NCBI RefSeq assembly: GCF_001011155.1
Contig: NZ_CP011479.1
Coordinates: 1,630,501-1,694,500, forward strand
Reading direction: 5' to 3'
Length of the DNA: 64,000 bases
DNA from: Hoeflea sp. IMCC20628
Lineage (GTDB): Bacteria > Pseudomonadota > Alphaproteobacteria > Rhizobiales > Rhizobiaceae
Below are positions 55,861 to 64,000 of the stretch, one piece after another; position 1 is the first letter of the stretch, and each line of letters starts with the position of its first letter. Under the pieces are notes generated by a model that was not told where the DNA came from, did not search any database, and saw only the letters and a list, made by a program, of their open reading frames with translations. The position numbers were made by a program, and so were the translations under genes.

Positions 55861-56094
55861 TCACAGGCCCATTGCCGGGCTTGCGGTTACCTGGCTTGGC
55901 GGGGTGATCACAAAGGGCGCACCGCCATTGCTCAGCTTGCCGTCGCTGAACAGCAACAGCGCTGCAAGCGAGACGATGACGACAACGGCTGCGATCCAGA
56001 GGCTGATGCCGGTGGTGTTGGTCTCTTGCGGTTCATAGCCGTGTTCCCGGCGATCGTGGCGGTCTTGCTCGAAAACCGGCGGATATTTATGCAT
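55861..56094 (-). CDS. small single-pass membrane protein
   Basis: A 77-residue protein with a hydrophilic N-terminus rich in His, Arg and Asp (about 30 residues), one membrane helix ('SLWIAAVVVIVSLAALLLF') and a short Gly/Pro-containing C-terminal part. The ATG at 56094 has GGAGG at proper distance; an ATG at 56106 would include that site in the coding region and is rejected. No homologue with a function comes to mind. Confidence 0.65.
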   Translation of the reverse strand: MHKYPPVFEQDRHDRREHGYEPQETNTTGISLWIAAVVVIVSLAALLLFSDGKLSNGGAPFVITPPSQVTASPAMGL

Positions 56095-56133
56095 GGCGTC
56101 CTCCATGAGGTGGATTGAACGCCAGATTGGGCG

Positions 56134-56170
56134 GCAACCGCGGCGACATGGCGACGCAACCGCGGCGACA
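56134..56170. repeat. 15-base tandem-like direct repeat
   Basis: GCAACCGCGGCGACA occurs at 56134-56148 and again at 56156-56170, a 22-base period, in the spacer between purB and the small membrane protein gene. It may be an operator pair or simple slippage product. Confidence 0.5.
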
Positions 56171-56243
56171 CGGGGGCATTTTGATGCCCGCCGTTCACTT
56201 CAGGTGACAGATGGTAATCCGCAGGATTTCTGGAGCGCGGGTC

Positions 56244-57572
56244 TCAGCTCTCGCCAAACACGCGCTTGAAGATCACGTCGACATTCTTGGTGTGGTAGCC
56301 GAGATCGAAATTGTCGCGGATTTCGACTTCGGAGAGGTATTTGCGCACGTCTTCGTCGGCAAGAAGTTCGGTGAGGAAGTCGACGCTGGAATCGCCGGAG
56401 ACCTGGTAGCTGTCCCAGACCTTCATGGCGTTGCGCTGGACCAGACGGTAGGCGTCCTCGCGCGACGAACCTGCCTGGGTCAGCGCCAGCAGGATGCGCT
56501 GGGAATGCACCAGGCCGCCGAGACGGTCCATGTTGCCCATCATCCGCTCCGGATAGATCATCAGCTTCTCGATGACGCCGGTGAGGCGGGCAAGCGCGAA
56601 GTCGAGCGTGACAGTGGTGTCCGGGCCGATCATGCGCTCGACGGAGGAGTGCGAGATATCGCGCTCATGCCACAGGGCGACGTTTTCCATCGCCGGTGTG
56701 ACCGCCATGCGCACCAGACGCGACAGACCGGTGAGGTTTTCGGTCAGCACCGGGTTGCGCTTGTGCGGCATTGCCGACGAGCCCTTCTGGCCGGGCGAGA
56801 AATATTCTTCAGCTTCCAGCACCTCTGTGCGCTGCAAATGGCGGATCTCGGTGGCGACGCGCTCGATCGAGGAGGCGATAACGCCAAGCGTGGCGAAATA
56901 CATCGCATGCCGGTCACGCGGGATCACCTGGGTCGAGACCGGTTCGGCGGTCAGGCCCATGGCCTTGGCGACATGTTCTTCAACGCGGGGATCGATATTG
57001 GCGAAGGTGCCGACGGCGCCGGAGATGGCGCAGGTGGCGATTTCGGCGCGTGCATTGATCAGGCGGGTGCGGCTGCGGTCGAATTCGGCATAGGCTTCGG
57101 CCATCTTCAGGCCGAAAGTGACCGGTTCTGCGTGGATGCCGTGGGAGCGGCCGATGCAGACAGTTTCCTTGTGCTCGAACGCCCGGCGCTTGATCGCGGC
57201 CAACAATTTGTCCATGTCGGCCAGCAGCAGGTCTGTCGCATTGACCAGTTGCACATTGAAACAGGTGTCGAGCACGTCGGACGAGGTCATGCCCTGGTGG
57301 ACAAAACGCGCGTCGGGGCCGACGATTTCGGCCAGATGGGTCAGAAACGCGATCACGTCGTGTTTGGTGACAGCCTCGATCTCGTCGATACGGGCGACAT
57401 CGAAGGTGGCGGCGTTGCCTTTTTCCCAAATGGTCTTGGCAGCTTCCTTGGGGATCACGCCCAGTTCGGCCAGTGCATCGCAGGCATGGGCCTCGATTTC
57501 GAACCAGATTCGGAACTTGGCTTCCGGTGACCAGATGTCGACCATATCAGGGCGGGAATAGCGCGGGATCAT
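56244..57572 (-). CDS. purB: adenylosuccinate lyase
   Basis: PurB (442 residues) cleaves SAICAR and adenylosuccinate to fumarate plus AICAR or AMP (EC 4.3.2.2). The fumarase/aspartase signature GSSAMPHKRNP lies at 264-274; 'GMTSSDVLDTC' near residue 95 and 'GRSHGIHAEPVTFGLK' around 141-156 with the catalytic His are intact. The ATG at 57572 opens MIPRYSRPDM, the family start. It is separated from purC by four unrelated genes. Confidence 0.96.
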   Translation of the reverse strand: MIPRYSRPDMVDIWSPEAKFRIWFEIEAHACDALAELGVIPKEAAKTIWEKGNAATFDVARIDEIEAVTKHDVIAFLTHLAEIVGPDARFVHQGMTSSDVLDTCFNVQLVNATDLLLADMDKLLAAIKRRAFEHKETVCIGRSHGIHAEPVTFGLKMAEAYAEFDRSRTRLINARAEIATCAISGAVGTFANIDPRVEEHVAKAMGLTAEPVSTQVIPRDRHAMYFATLGVIASSIERVATEIRHLQRTEVLEAEEYFSPGQKGSSAMPHKRNPVLTENLTGLSRLVRMAVTPAMENVALWHERDISHSSVERMIGPDTTVTLDFALARLTGVIEKLMIYPERMMGNMDRLGGLVHSQRILLALTQAGSSREDAYRLVQRNAMKVWDSYQVSGDSSVDFLTELLADEDVRKYLSEVEIRDNFDLGYHTKNVDVIFKRVFGES

Positions 57573-57650
57573 GGCAAGTTCCGTGGGTTTGTTGCGTTGC
57601 GCCGGGTCTAGATCATTTTGAATCGAAATCAAACGACAGATCGGCTTTGT

Positions 57651-58235
57651 CTAGGGGATAATGCGGCTTTTGAGCTGTTTTGATCGATCATGACGCCGTG
57701 CAAGCAAGAATGACGCTGCGAACAGGAACACCACTCCGAGCGGCAGATAGAGCCGCAGTCCCTGGACCGCGAACTGATAGAGCGCGGCACCGACGGTGAA
57801 AACCAGCTGGACCAGCCAGAGCTTTGTAAAGGGATCGCCGTGCCATTGCGCATAAAAATTTCGGTACAGGAAGGCAAACATCACCGAGGTGACGCCAATG
57901 GTGAAAACCGTCAGGCACAGGAAAGCTGCGGCGAAGGCCGCTTCCCTGGCACGGCCATAGGAAATGAAGCGGAAGCTGGCCAGACTCAGCGGCCAGGCCA
58001 GGGCGGCGCCACAAAATGCCAGCGCTGTCAGGCTCCAGTAATGATCGGTCAGGGCAGCTGTCGACAGCCAGAGCGAGGCCTGAGCCGAAAGCGCCATGGC
58101 AGCGCCCCAGCTGACCGCGCCGAGGACCGCGTCGCGCCAGGACATACGGGCTGCCTGCAGGCGGTCGCGCAGACTGGAGTTGTCGTTGGCCGGTCTCGGC
58201 GCCGGTCCCTTGTGCCGTTTGACGGGAGTTTTCAT
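57651..58235 (-). CDS. conserved membrane protein of unknown function
   Basis: A 194-residue protein with a basic N-terminal tail of about 30 residues and four to five hydrophobic segments ('WGAAMALSAQASLWLSTAAL', 'SLTALAFCGAALAWPLSLASF', 'AAAFLCLTVFTIGVTSVMFAFLY', 'LVQLVFTVGAALYQF', 'LPLGVVFLFAASFLLA'). It ends in a basic tail. Similar proteins accompany purB in related rhizobia as far as I recall, but no function is known. Confidence 0.7.
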   Translation of the reverse strand: MKTPVKRHKGPAPRPANDNSSLRDRLQAARMSWRDAVLGAVSWGAAMALSAQASLWLSTAALTDHYWSLTALAFCGAALAWPLSLASFRFISYGRAREAAFAAAFLCLTVFTIGVTSVMFAFLYRNFYAQWHGDPFTKLWLVQLVFTVGAALYQFAVQGLRLYLPLGVVFLFAASFLLARRHDRSKQLKSRIIP

Positions 58236-58381
58236 TCCAGGCGTCGGGTTTTGGTGTTCCGGCCAAGCGGTGCGGCACTCAAAAAGCGAATTATGTCGTG
58301 CGCGAATGGCATGGGAGCATCTCTGATCTGTTGGTAGAACCGGGTATCACTGCCGGACCGAACGGGCAACCTGAAGCCTGC

Positions 58382-59392
58382 TCAATCTTGTACCGTGGTC
58401 CATGCGGGCATCAGGTCGCGCGGATCCGGGGCGGCTGCATGGACGCCGCGGGCGATGGCCCGGCTCATGGTGGAGGCCGCCGCGGCGCAGAGATCGAGAA
58501 ATGCATCCGGGGACGGTTTGCGGCCCGACGCCCCGGTGCCAAGAGCAAACACCAGGTCGCCGTCAAACGGAGTGTGGCTCGGCCATATCGCCCGGGCAAA
58601 GCCGGCATGTGCGGCGATTGCCAAGCGCTTGGCTTCGGCCTTGGTCAGTACCGCATCGGTGGCGATAACGGCGATCGTGGTGTTGGAGACGCCACGGGCG
58701 AGATTGCGGAATTTGATCCTGAGATCGGCGGCGTCAGCCGGGAAGGGCGCAGGCATGCCAAGTCCGCCGAATTCTGTCCCGGTCTCGAACGGTGCGGCCC
58801 AGAAATGGCGTGTGTCGCCAATGGTGACCGAGCCCATCGGATTGACCGCGACCAGCGCGCCGATGGAAATCCCGTCGGCGGTCAGCGCTGACGCCGAACC
58901 AAGGCCGCCCTTGAAGGTTGCCGTCAAGGCGCCAAAGCCCGCGCCTGCGGTTCCGATCTCGAAATCCTGGGCAGCCGCTGCTGCGGCCTGATAGCCAAGG
59001 TCGCGATAGGGTGGGTATTGCCCCCAATCCTTGTTGCCGCCATTGATCAGGTCGAACAGGATCGCCGCGGGAACGATCGGAATGCGGTGCGGGCCGACTT
59101 CGAAACCCATGCCCTGTTCGCGCATCCATGCCTGCGCTCCGCTGGCAGCATCAAGGCCGAAGGCTGAGCCGCCGGAGAGCACCAGACCGTTGACTGTCTC
59201 GACCGAGTTGTGCGGTTCAAGCAGATCGGTTTCACGGGTGCCGGGCGCGCCGCCAAGAACTTGCACGGCTGCGGTGGCGGGCGGATCGCAAACAATCGCG
59301 GTTACGCCGGAATTGAGATCCCGGTCGCTGGCATTGCCGACGCTGATGCCAGCCACATCGGTGATCAGGTTGCGCGGACCGATGCTGGTCAT
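58382..59392 (-). CDS. P1 family (S58/DmpA-like) peptidase
   Basis: A 336-residue Ntn-fold aminopeptidase-like protein. 'NLITDVAGISVGNASD' at the start, 'VETVNGLVLSGGSAFGLDAASG', 'GTAGAGFGALTATFKGGLGSAS' and 'SNTTIAVIATDAVLTKAEAKRLA' (about residues 245-268) match the P1/DmpA family; the Asn-Thr in SNTT is the expected autoprocessing point that exposes the nucleophile. Known members release N-terminal D- or beta-amino acids. There is no signal peptide. Its start overlaps the binding-protein gene by 4 bases, so the two are translationally coupled. Confidence 0.85.
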   Translation of the reverse strand: MTSIGPRNLITDVAGISVGNASDRDLNSGVTAIVCDPPATAAVQVLGGAPGTRETDLLEPHNSVETVNGLVLSGGSAFGLDAASGAQAWMREQGMGFEVGPHRIPIVPAAILFDLINGGNKDWGQYPPYRDLGYQAAAAAAQDFEIGTAGAGFGALTATFKGGLGSASALTADGISIGALVAVNPMGSVTIGDTRHFWAAPFETGTEFGGLGMPAPFPADAADLRIKFRNLARGVSNTTIAVIATDAVLTKAEAKRLAIAAHAGFARAIWPSHTPFDGDLVFALGTGASGRKPSPDAFLDLCAAAASTMSRAIARGVHAAAPDPRDLMPAWTTVQD

Positions 59393-60513
59393 TGGTTTTC
59401 TCCGGCCAGCGCCGCCGCATCTTCGATGCTCAGTCGCCGGAAAGTACCATCATCGAGGAGGGCGAGCACGAAACCTGGCTCTCGGCGTTCGCCGTTTGGC
59501 TCGAATGTCACCGGCCCCAACGCCGTGGTAAAGGTTTTCTGGCTGAGCAGTTCGTACAGACCGGTTTCCCCGTAGGCCATGCGGTTAGCTGCTGCACCGA
59601 TGATTTCAGCCGCCGCATAGGCGGGAATGCGCAATCCTTCGGCAATCATGTCCCGGCTCGCAAATGCGGCACGTGCAGCTTCATCCTCGGGGCCGGGAGT
59701 GGCTGCGGCAGCCAACACGGCAATGGTGCCATCGGGAATCGGGTATTCGGTCTCAGGCGCGTCAAGCGAATCACCGCCCATGAATTTGAGCGAAACGCTC
59801 TGATAATCGGCCTCGTAGGCGATCACTGCGAGGTCGGCGCGTTCGCCGCCGACAAAGACCCGGGTGACGCCAGCTGATTTGAGCCGGCGCATCAGGCTAG
59901 GCTGAGTTGTCTGGCCCGGCCGGTAATTGTCGACGAATGTTGGCTTGAGGCCACGGTTCTCTAGCTTTATGCGGATTGCCTCCACAAGCTCGCGACCGGA
60001 AATGGCGCCGTCTTCGATCAGGGCGAAAGGCTGGTCGGCCCAAAAACGGAAAATGGCGTCCGCAGCAATATCGGCCTCGGAGCCGGCGCGTGGGGCGAGA
60101 CGAAAGAACTTCCAGCCCAATCGCGTCGCCTCTTCGGCGATGATATCGGCGCGAACGGTCAGGGTCATGACCGGAATGCCTTCCTTGGTCAGCAGCGGCA
60201 GCGCTGCGGCAAGGGTTTCGGTGCACAAGAAACCGACCACGATATCGACGCCGGCTTCGACCATTGCTGCAGCAGAATCCTTGCCGGACTGTTCGGTGCA
60301 GCCATCGTCGCCTTCGACAACATCTGCAAAAACTCCGGGATTATCAGCATTCCACACGGCGAACGCCTGACGGACATGGTCGCCGAGAAGTTTGAACTGG
60401 CCGGATTGCGGAATGACAATGCCGACATGCACTGTTTGCGCGTGCACGGGTGCTGCGGACAAAAGGAGCGTCAGGGCGAGGGCCAGACTGGAAAATGCAT
60501 ACCGGATCATCAT
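59389..60513 (-). CDS. branched-chain amino-acid-type ABC substrate-binding protein
   Basis: A 374-residue periplasmic binding protein of the Leu/Ile/Val type (Peripla_BP_6). A signal peptide ends VHA; 'VHVGIVIPQSGQFKLLGDHVRQAF' opens the mature domain, and two Rossmann-like lobes follow with Cys residues in 'DDGCTEQSG' and 'GFLCTETLA' that may form a disulfide. No permease or ATPase gene is adjacent; the next gene on the strand is the P1 peptidase with 4-base overlap. It may be a receptor for an unlinked transporter or a stand-alone sensor. Two ATGs are adjacent; either can start. Confidence 0.85.
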   Translation of the reverse strand: MMIRYAFSSLALALTLLLSAAPVHAQTVHVGIVIPQSGQFKLLGDHVRQAFAVWNADNPGVFADVVEGDDGCTEQSGKDSAAAMVEAGVDIVVGFLCTETLAAALPLLTKEGIPVMTLTVRADIIAEEATRLGWKFFRLAPRAGSEADIAADAIFRFWADQPFALIEDGAISGRELVEAIRIKLENRGLKPTFVDNYRPGQTTQPSLMRRLKSAGVTRVFVGGERADLAVIAYEADYQSVSLKFMGGDSLDAPETEYPIPDGTIAVLAAAATPGPEDEAARAAFASRDMIAEGLRIPAYAAAEIIGAAANRMAYGETGLYELLSQKTFTTALGPVTFEPNGERREPGFVLALLDDGTFRRLSIEDAAALAGENQ

Positions 60514-60691
60514 GCCGGTTATTTAGACCGGCGGGAGGGGCTAGTCCAAGTGAAATCAGTCGCTGATGACCGCTGCGACGGGCCTGAACGAGAAAAAGTC
60601 GCCGGCGCGGGTTTCAAATTGCCATCCGCTCTTTATGTATGGTCTTCAGGACAGACCTATACCGGCCACGGTAGAACATTGAGGCGCATGC

Positions 60692-61186
60692 GTGTTGAAA
60701 CGGCAAACCATAGACTCCCGGGACTATCGCAATGCGATGGCGCGGTACGCCGGGCATGTGCAAATTGCCACCACAGCGACTGATGGGGTGCGGCGGGGCG
60801 TGACGGTGACTGCGGCCTGTTCTGTTTCGGACAATCCGGGCACGCTGCTGGTCTGCCTCAATCATTCCCATCCGCACAATGAGCTGTTCATGCAATCGGG
60901 TGTGTTTGCACTCAACACGCTGATGCTGGAGCACCAGCCTTTGGCCGTGGCGTTTTCCGGTGTCGATCATCTCGATGTCGACGAGCGATTCGCCCTGGCT
61001 GAGTGGGATACGATCACCACCGGTGCGCCGGCGCTCGTTGGTGCCGCGACGGTGTTTGATTGCCGGCTGATCGAGACCAAGACGGTTGCTACACACAAGA
61101 TTCTGATCGGCGAAGTCATTGGATTGCGGGTCGGCCCGCCCGGACCGGCGCTTTTGTATATGGACCGCGGGTACCATACTGTTTAG
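60692..61186 (+). CDS. flavin reductase family protein
   Basis: A 164-residue FMN-binding split-barrel protein of the flavin reductase-like group. 'YRNAMARYAGHVQIATTATDGVRRGVTVTAACSVSDNPGTLLVCLN' matches the family start, with T-A-x-S-V-S as the FMN contact, and 'GEVIGLRV.....LLYMDRGYHTV' its end. It would supply reduced flavin to a monooxygenase. The start is GTG 60692 (TTG 60695 possible), as no ATG precedes the conserved part in frame. It lies 44 bases upstream of the MoxR gene and may be in that operon. Confidence 0.85.
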   Translation: MLKRQTIDSRDYRNAMARYAGHVQIATTATDGVRRGVTVTAACSVSDNPGTLLVCLNHSHPHNELFMQSGVFALNTLMLEHQPLAVAFSGVDHLDVDERFALAEWDTITTGAPALVGAATVFDCRLIETKTVATHKILIGEVIGLRVGPPGPALLYMDRGYHTV

Positions 61187-61230
61187 CTTTGCTCGGGCAC
61201 AGTCCTGACCTTCTTGCTGACGGAGCCCTG

Positions 61231-62154
61231 ATGTCGATTTCCAATCCGCTGCCGACCTCCATTGATGAAACACTCGCTCTGCTTTCGAGTCAGGACTATG
61301 TTGCCAGCAAGGCGCTGGCGACGGTGCTTTTCCTCAGCCTGAGGATGAAACGGCCGCTTTTTCTGGAAGGCGAGGCCGGTGTCGGGAAAACCGAAATTGC
61401 CAAAGTTCTTGCCAAGGCGCTGGACCGGCCGTTGATTCGGCTGCAATGCTATGAAGGGCTTGATGTTTCCTCGGCAGTGTATGAATGGAATTACCCAGCG
61501 CAGATGCTGGAAATCCGGCTGGCGGAAGCAACCGGTGAGGATGACCGTTCGGCAATCGAGCGCACCATTTTTTCGGAGAAACATCTGATCCGGCGCCCGG
61601 TGTTGCAGGCGCTTGACGGCACCGGTGGCCGTGCGCCGGTGTTCCTGATTGATGAGCTTGACCGGACCGATGAGGCGTTTGAGGCGTTCCTGCTGGAAAT
61701 CCTGTCGGAATATCAGGTGACGATCCCGGAACTCGGCACCATCAAGGCGGAAGAGCCGCCGATCGTCATCATCACCACCAACCGTACCCGGGAAATCCAT
61801 GATGCGCTGAAGCGGCGCTGCCTGTATCACTGGGTCGACTACCCGAGTGCCGATGTGGAATTGCAGATTGTCCGGCTCAAGGTGCCGGGCTGTCATGACG
61901 AACTGTCACGGCAGATTGTCACCTATGTGCAGAAACTCAGGCAGATGGATCTGTTCAAGAGCCCCGGCGTGGCGGAAACCATTGACTGGGCAACGGCGTT
62001 GACCGAGCTCGACCGGCTGGCGCTTGATCCAGAAACAGTGTCGGATACGCTCGGGACCCTGCTCAAATACCAGGACGACATCGCCCGCATCGAAGGCTCG
62101 GCAGGCCGCGAGCTGCTGGCTAAAGTGAAGGCCGAGCTGGCTCAGGGGCTCTGA
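61231..62154 (+). CDS. MoxR-type AAA+ ATPase, CoxD-like
   Basis: A 307-residue AAA+ ATPase. Walker A is GEAGVGKT (47-54), Walker B is FLIDELD (138-144), sensor 1 is 'IVIITTNRTREI' and 'ALKRRCLYHWVDYP' holds the Arg finger. MoxR/CoxD ATPases work with a VWA-domain protein to insert metal or sulfur into cofactors; in carboxydotrophs CoxD helps mature the Mo-Cu site. The VWA partner begins one base inside the stop codon. The ATG at 61231 is preceded by CGGAG. Confidence 0.9.
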   Translation: MSISNPLPTSIDETLALLSSQDYVASKALATVLFLSLRMKRPLFLEGEAGVGKTEIAKVLAKALDRPLIRLQCYEGLDVSSAVYEWNYPAQMLEIRLAEATGEDDRSAIERTIFSEKHLIRRPVLQALDGTGGRAPVFLIDELDRTDEAFEAFLLEILSEYQVTIPELGTIKAEEPPIVIITTNRTREIHDALKRRCLYHWVDYPSADVELQIVRLKVPGCHDELSRQIVTYVQKLRQMDLFKSPGVAETIDWATALTELDRLALDPETVSDTLGTLLKYQDDIARIEGSAGRELLAKVKAELAQGL

Positions 62155-63380
62155 TGGTTCAAGCCGCACAACCGGTTGTCGCGGAAGCGGTCGATGGCCG
62201 CTTTGTCCACAATATTGTCTTTTTCGCGCGGGTGTTGCGCAAGGCGGGGCTGAAAGTCGGGCCGGCGGCGGTGCGCGATGCGGTCGAGGCGGTGCAGATC
62301 GCCGGTATCGGCGACCGCGAGGAATTTTACTGGATCCTGCATTCGGTTTTCGTCAAGCGGCGCGAGGATCATCAGGTCTTTGACCAGGCTTTCAGGCTCT
62401 ACTGGCGCTCACGTGATCTGGTCGCCAAGATGATCGCCATGTTCTCGCCGGTGGCGATGGAGAACAAGGAGCGCGAAAAACTCAAGGCCGGGGAAACCCG
62501 GGTCAGCCAGGCGTTGTTTGAAGGCCATGAAAAGGACCGTCCACCCGAGGACAAGCCGATCATCGACATTGATGCGTGCGAGACCACCTCGGGCAATGAG
62601 GTGCTCCGGCAGCAAGATTTTGCCCAGATGAGCGCGGCGGAACTGGCTGAGGCGAAGCGGGCGATTGCCGGCCTGTCACTGCCGTTTGATCAAGTCGAGA
62701 CACGGCGCTACAAGCCATCCTCGCAGCCGAAGCGGATTGATCCACGCGCCACCATGCGGGCTGCGATGCGAACCGGCGGCGATCTGATCCTGCCGAGATT
62801 CCGCAAACGCCGGAAGGTGCATCCGCCGCTGGTCATCATCGCCGATATTTCCGGCTCTATGAGCCAGTACACGCGGGTTTTTCTGCACTTCATGCATGTG
62901 ATCAGCGAACAGCGACGCGGGGTTCACACCTTCCTGTTCGGCACGCGGCTGACCAACATCACCCGGCAGATGCGCAACAAGGACCCTGACGAGGCGGTGG
63001 ATCAATGCACCGGTGCGGTCAAGGACTGGTCGGGCGGGACACGGATCGGCGAGGCGCTTCGGCTGTTCAACCGGCAATGGTCGCGCCGGGTGCTGGGGCA
63101 GGGCGCGGTGGTGATCCTGATCACCGACGGGCTGGAGCGCGATTCAATTGATGAGCTCAACACCGAGATCGACCGTCTGCACCGCTCCTGCCGGCGGCTG
63201 ATCTGGCTCAATCCGTTGCTCAGGTTCGATGGTTTTGAGGCGCGGGCGCGCGGGGTGCGCACCATGCTCGCCCATGTCGATGAGTTTCGTGCGGTTCACA
63301 GCATCGAAGCCATGGCCGATCTTGTCGCAGCCCTTGGCGACAGCGATGCCACGAAAGCCGATCCGCGCCGCTATCTCTGA
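62154..63380 (+). CDS. VWA-domain protein, CoxE-like
   Basis: A 408-residue protein with an N-terminal helical CoxE region ('FVHNIVFFARVLRKAGLKVGPAAVRDAVEAVQ') and a C-terminal von Willebrand factor A domain. The MIDAS motif DISGSMS lies at 231-237, with the Thr ('GGTRIGEAL') and Asp ('ILITDGLERD') that complete the metal site. It overlaps the CoxD-like gene by one base and belongs to the same maturation module. The role in Mo hydroxylase assembly is inferred from the Cox family. Confidence 0.9.
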   Translation: MVQAAQPVVAEAVDGRFVHNIVFFARVLRKAGLKVGPAAVRDAVEAVQIAGIGDREEFYWILHSVFVKRREDHQVFDQAFRLYWRSRDLVAKMIAMFSPVAMENKEREKLKAGETRVSQALFEGHEKDRPPEDKPIIDIDACETTSGNEVLRQQDFAQMSAAELAEAKRAIAGLSLPFDQVETRRYKPSSQPKRIDPRATMRAAMRTGGDLILPRFRKRRKVHPPLVIIADISGSMSQYTRVFLHFMHVISEQRRGVHTFLFGTRLTNITRQMRNKDPDEAVDQCTGAVKDWSGGTRIGEALRLFNRQWSRRVLGQGAVVILITDGLERDSIDELNTEIDRLHRSCRRLIWLNPLLRFDGFEARARGVRTMLAHVDEFRAVHSIEAMADLVAALGDSDATKADPRRYL

Positions 63381-63537
63381 CGCACCCCGCATTGTCCGGT
63401 TCATTCTGGTTCAGTTCGGTCCGTGTTTTTCCACATTTCTTCCCGGGGAAGCCGGGTTCTGCATTTGGTTGATGAACTGACTTGAAATCATCCCGGCGCG
63501 GTGGCCATACTGCTGATTGCAGTCGATGGAGGCAGGC

Positions 63538-63885
63538 ATGACAACTCCGATTCCGGGACAGATTTCAGAAGTCCAACTCGATCCGCTGATGCTTGCGGAG
63601 CGCTGGATGCTGGATGGCCGCGAAGTTGCCGTGGCGACAGTGATCGAAACCTGGGGCTCGGCGCCTCGGCCGGTGGGTAGCCATTTGGTGATTGACGCCG
63701 ACGGCAATTTCAGTGGCTCTGTGTCTGGCGGCTGTGTCGAGGGCGCAGTGCTTTCGGAAGCTGCCGACGTGATCGCCACTGGCGAACCCAGAATGCTCGA
63801 ATTCGGTGTCGCCGACGAAACCGCCTGGCGAGTCGGGCTCTCCTGTGGCGGCAAGATCCAGGTCTATCTGGAACGGATCGGCTGA
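63538..63885 (+). CDS. XdhC/CoxI N-terminal-type protein
   Basis: A 115-residue protein of the XdhC/CoxI family: 'REVAVATVIETWGSAPRPVGSHLVIDADGNFSGSVSGGCVEGAVL' is the conserved core with the Cys of GGCVEG, followed by 'WRVGLSCGGKIQVYLE', the second conserved Cys motif. XdhC binds molybdenum cofactor and delivers it sulfurated to xanthine dehydrogenase-family enzymes. Here the family's N-terminal half is a separate gene and the next gene carries the rest. Strong GGAGG ribosome site. Confidence 0.88.
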   Translation: MTTPIPGQISEVQLDPLMLAERWMLDGREVAVATVIETWGSAPRPVGSHLVIDADGNFSGSVSGGCVEGAVLSEAADVIATGEPRMLEFGVADETAWRVGLSCGGKIQVYLERIG

Positions 63886-64000
63886 TGGACCCGCATCTGC
63901 TCAGACAACTCAATGCAGCGCGGCGCGACCGGCAAGCGGCGATCATGCTGACTGACCTGGCCGACGGTCGCAATCGTCTGGTGATGAAGGGCGATGCGGT
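63885..64000 (+). CDS. XdhC-family protein, 5' part only
   Basis: The gene starts at ATG 63885, overlapping the preceding stop by one base, and runs out of the window after 38 codons. 'MDPHLLRQLNAARRDRQAAIMLTDLADGRNRLV' resembles the start of the second XdhC-type protein (CoxF-like) that normally follows the short XdhC gene. The remaining Mo-cofactor chaperone gene and probably a molybdopterin cytidylyltransferase should lie further right. Confidence 0.7.
   Translation, partial: MDPHLLRQLNAARRDRQAAIMLTDLADGRNRLVMKGDA

Overview
The window is a high-GC, gene-dense stretch of an alphaproteobacterial chromosome, almost certainly order Hyphomicrobiales (Rhizobiales) and of a Hoeflea/Phyllobacteriaceae-Rhizobiaceae type. 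The reasons are CckA next to a DksA with a single cysteine, a DUF1476 F-ATPase inhibitor (zeta) gene, YcjX/YcjF, small-type PurL with separate PurS and PurQ, the BolA/Grx4 pair and a eukaryote-like NADP isocitrate dehydrogenase. Genus assignment is inference; no rRNA or intact tRNA gene was seen.

Layout. 1-3.7 kb: a truncated membrane-anchored coiled-coil protein, a divergent HPt protein, then a [2Fe-2S] ferredoxin followed by a thioredoxin-reductase-like ferredoxin-NADP reductase. 4.1-6.6 kb: a DUF922 secreted protease-like protein opposite the folate operon folP-folB-folK. 6.6-10.4 kb: a secreted protein, YcjF-YcjX and a SixA-like phosphatase, all on the minus strand. 10.7-16 kb: dksA, a FliO-like protein, cckA and an OmpA-like lipoprotein. 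16.3-22.7 kb: an orphan BrnA-type antitoxin, psuG-psuK, recA and alaS. 22.8-31.2 kb: a DUF1883-GGDEF protein, the chain icd / membrane protein / DedA / GST, then trmJ-murI and a HerA-like ATPase.

31.4-36.5 kb is the most accessory-looking part. An operon of HdeD and two alpha-helical stress-type proteins lies downstream of a perfect FNR/FixK-type palindrome (TTGAC-N4-GTCAA). Next is a decayed second copy of the pepT 3' end, then a two-gene cassette: a Tat-exported protein with an intradiol-dioxygenase-like fold and a ferric-reductase-like membrane protein with two H-x13-H pairs. Intact pepT follows. The cassette is therefore bracketed by direct repeats of the pepT tail.

36.6-43.5 kb returns to core genes: rpsD with a structured leader, glsA, ttcA, an inositol-phosphatase-family protein, a Bcr/CflA transporter, DUF2461, YtoQ and grxD. 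43.5-46.7 kb separates grxD from bolA and carries a DUF2233 protein, a diheme cytochrome c, a LysR regulator and a small very basic protein. 46.7-57.6 kb is the purine region (purL, purQ, purS, purC, purB) with unrelated genes between: a flavin monooxygenase, two alpha/beta hydrolases, the zeta subunit and an HpaI-type aldolase. 58.4-64 kb holds a P1-family peptidase coupled to a periplasmic binding protein, a flavin reductase, and a CoxD/CoxE/XdhC set that looks like maturation machinery for a molybdenum hydroxylase encoded beyond the right edge.

Most of the window is ordinary housekeeping. The features I consider most worth a second look are the pepT-flanked Tat/heme cassette, the FNR-box-linked HdeD operon, the DUF1883-GGDEF fusion, the bolA-grxD split and the rpsD leader. 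All homology statements come from reading motifs by eye; no database search was possible.
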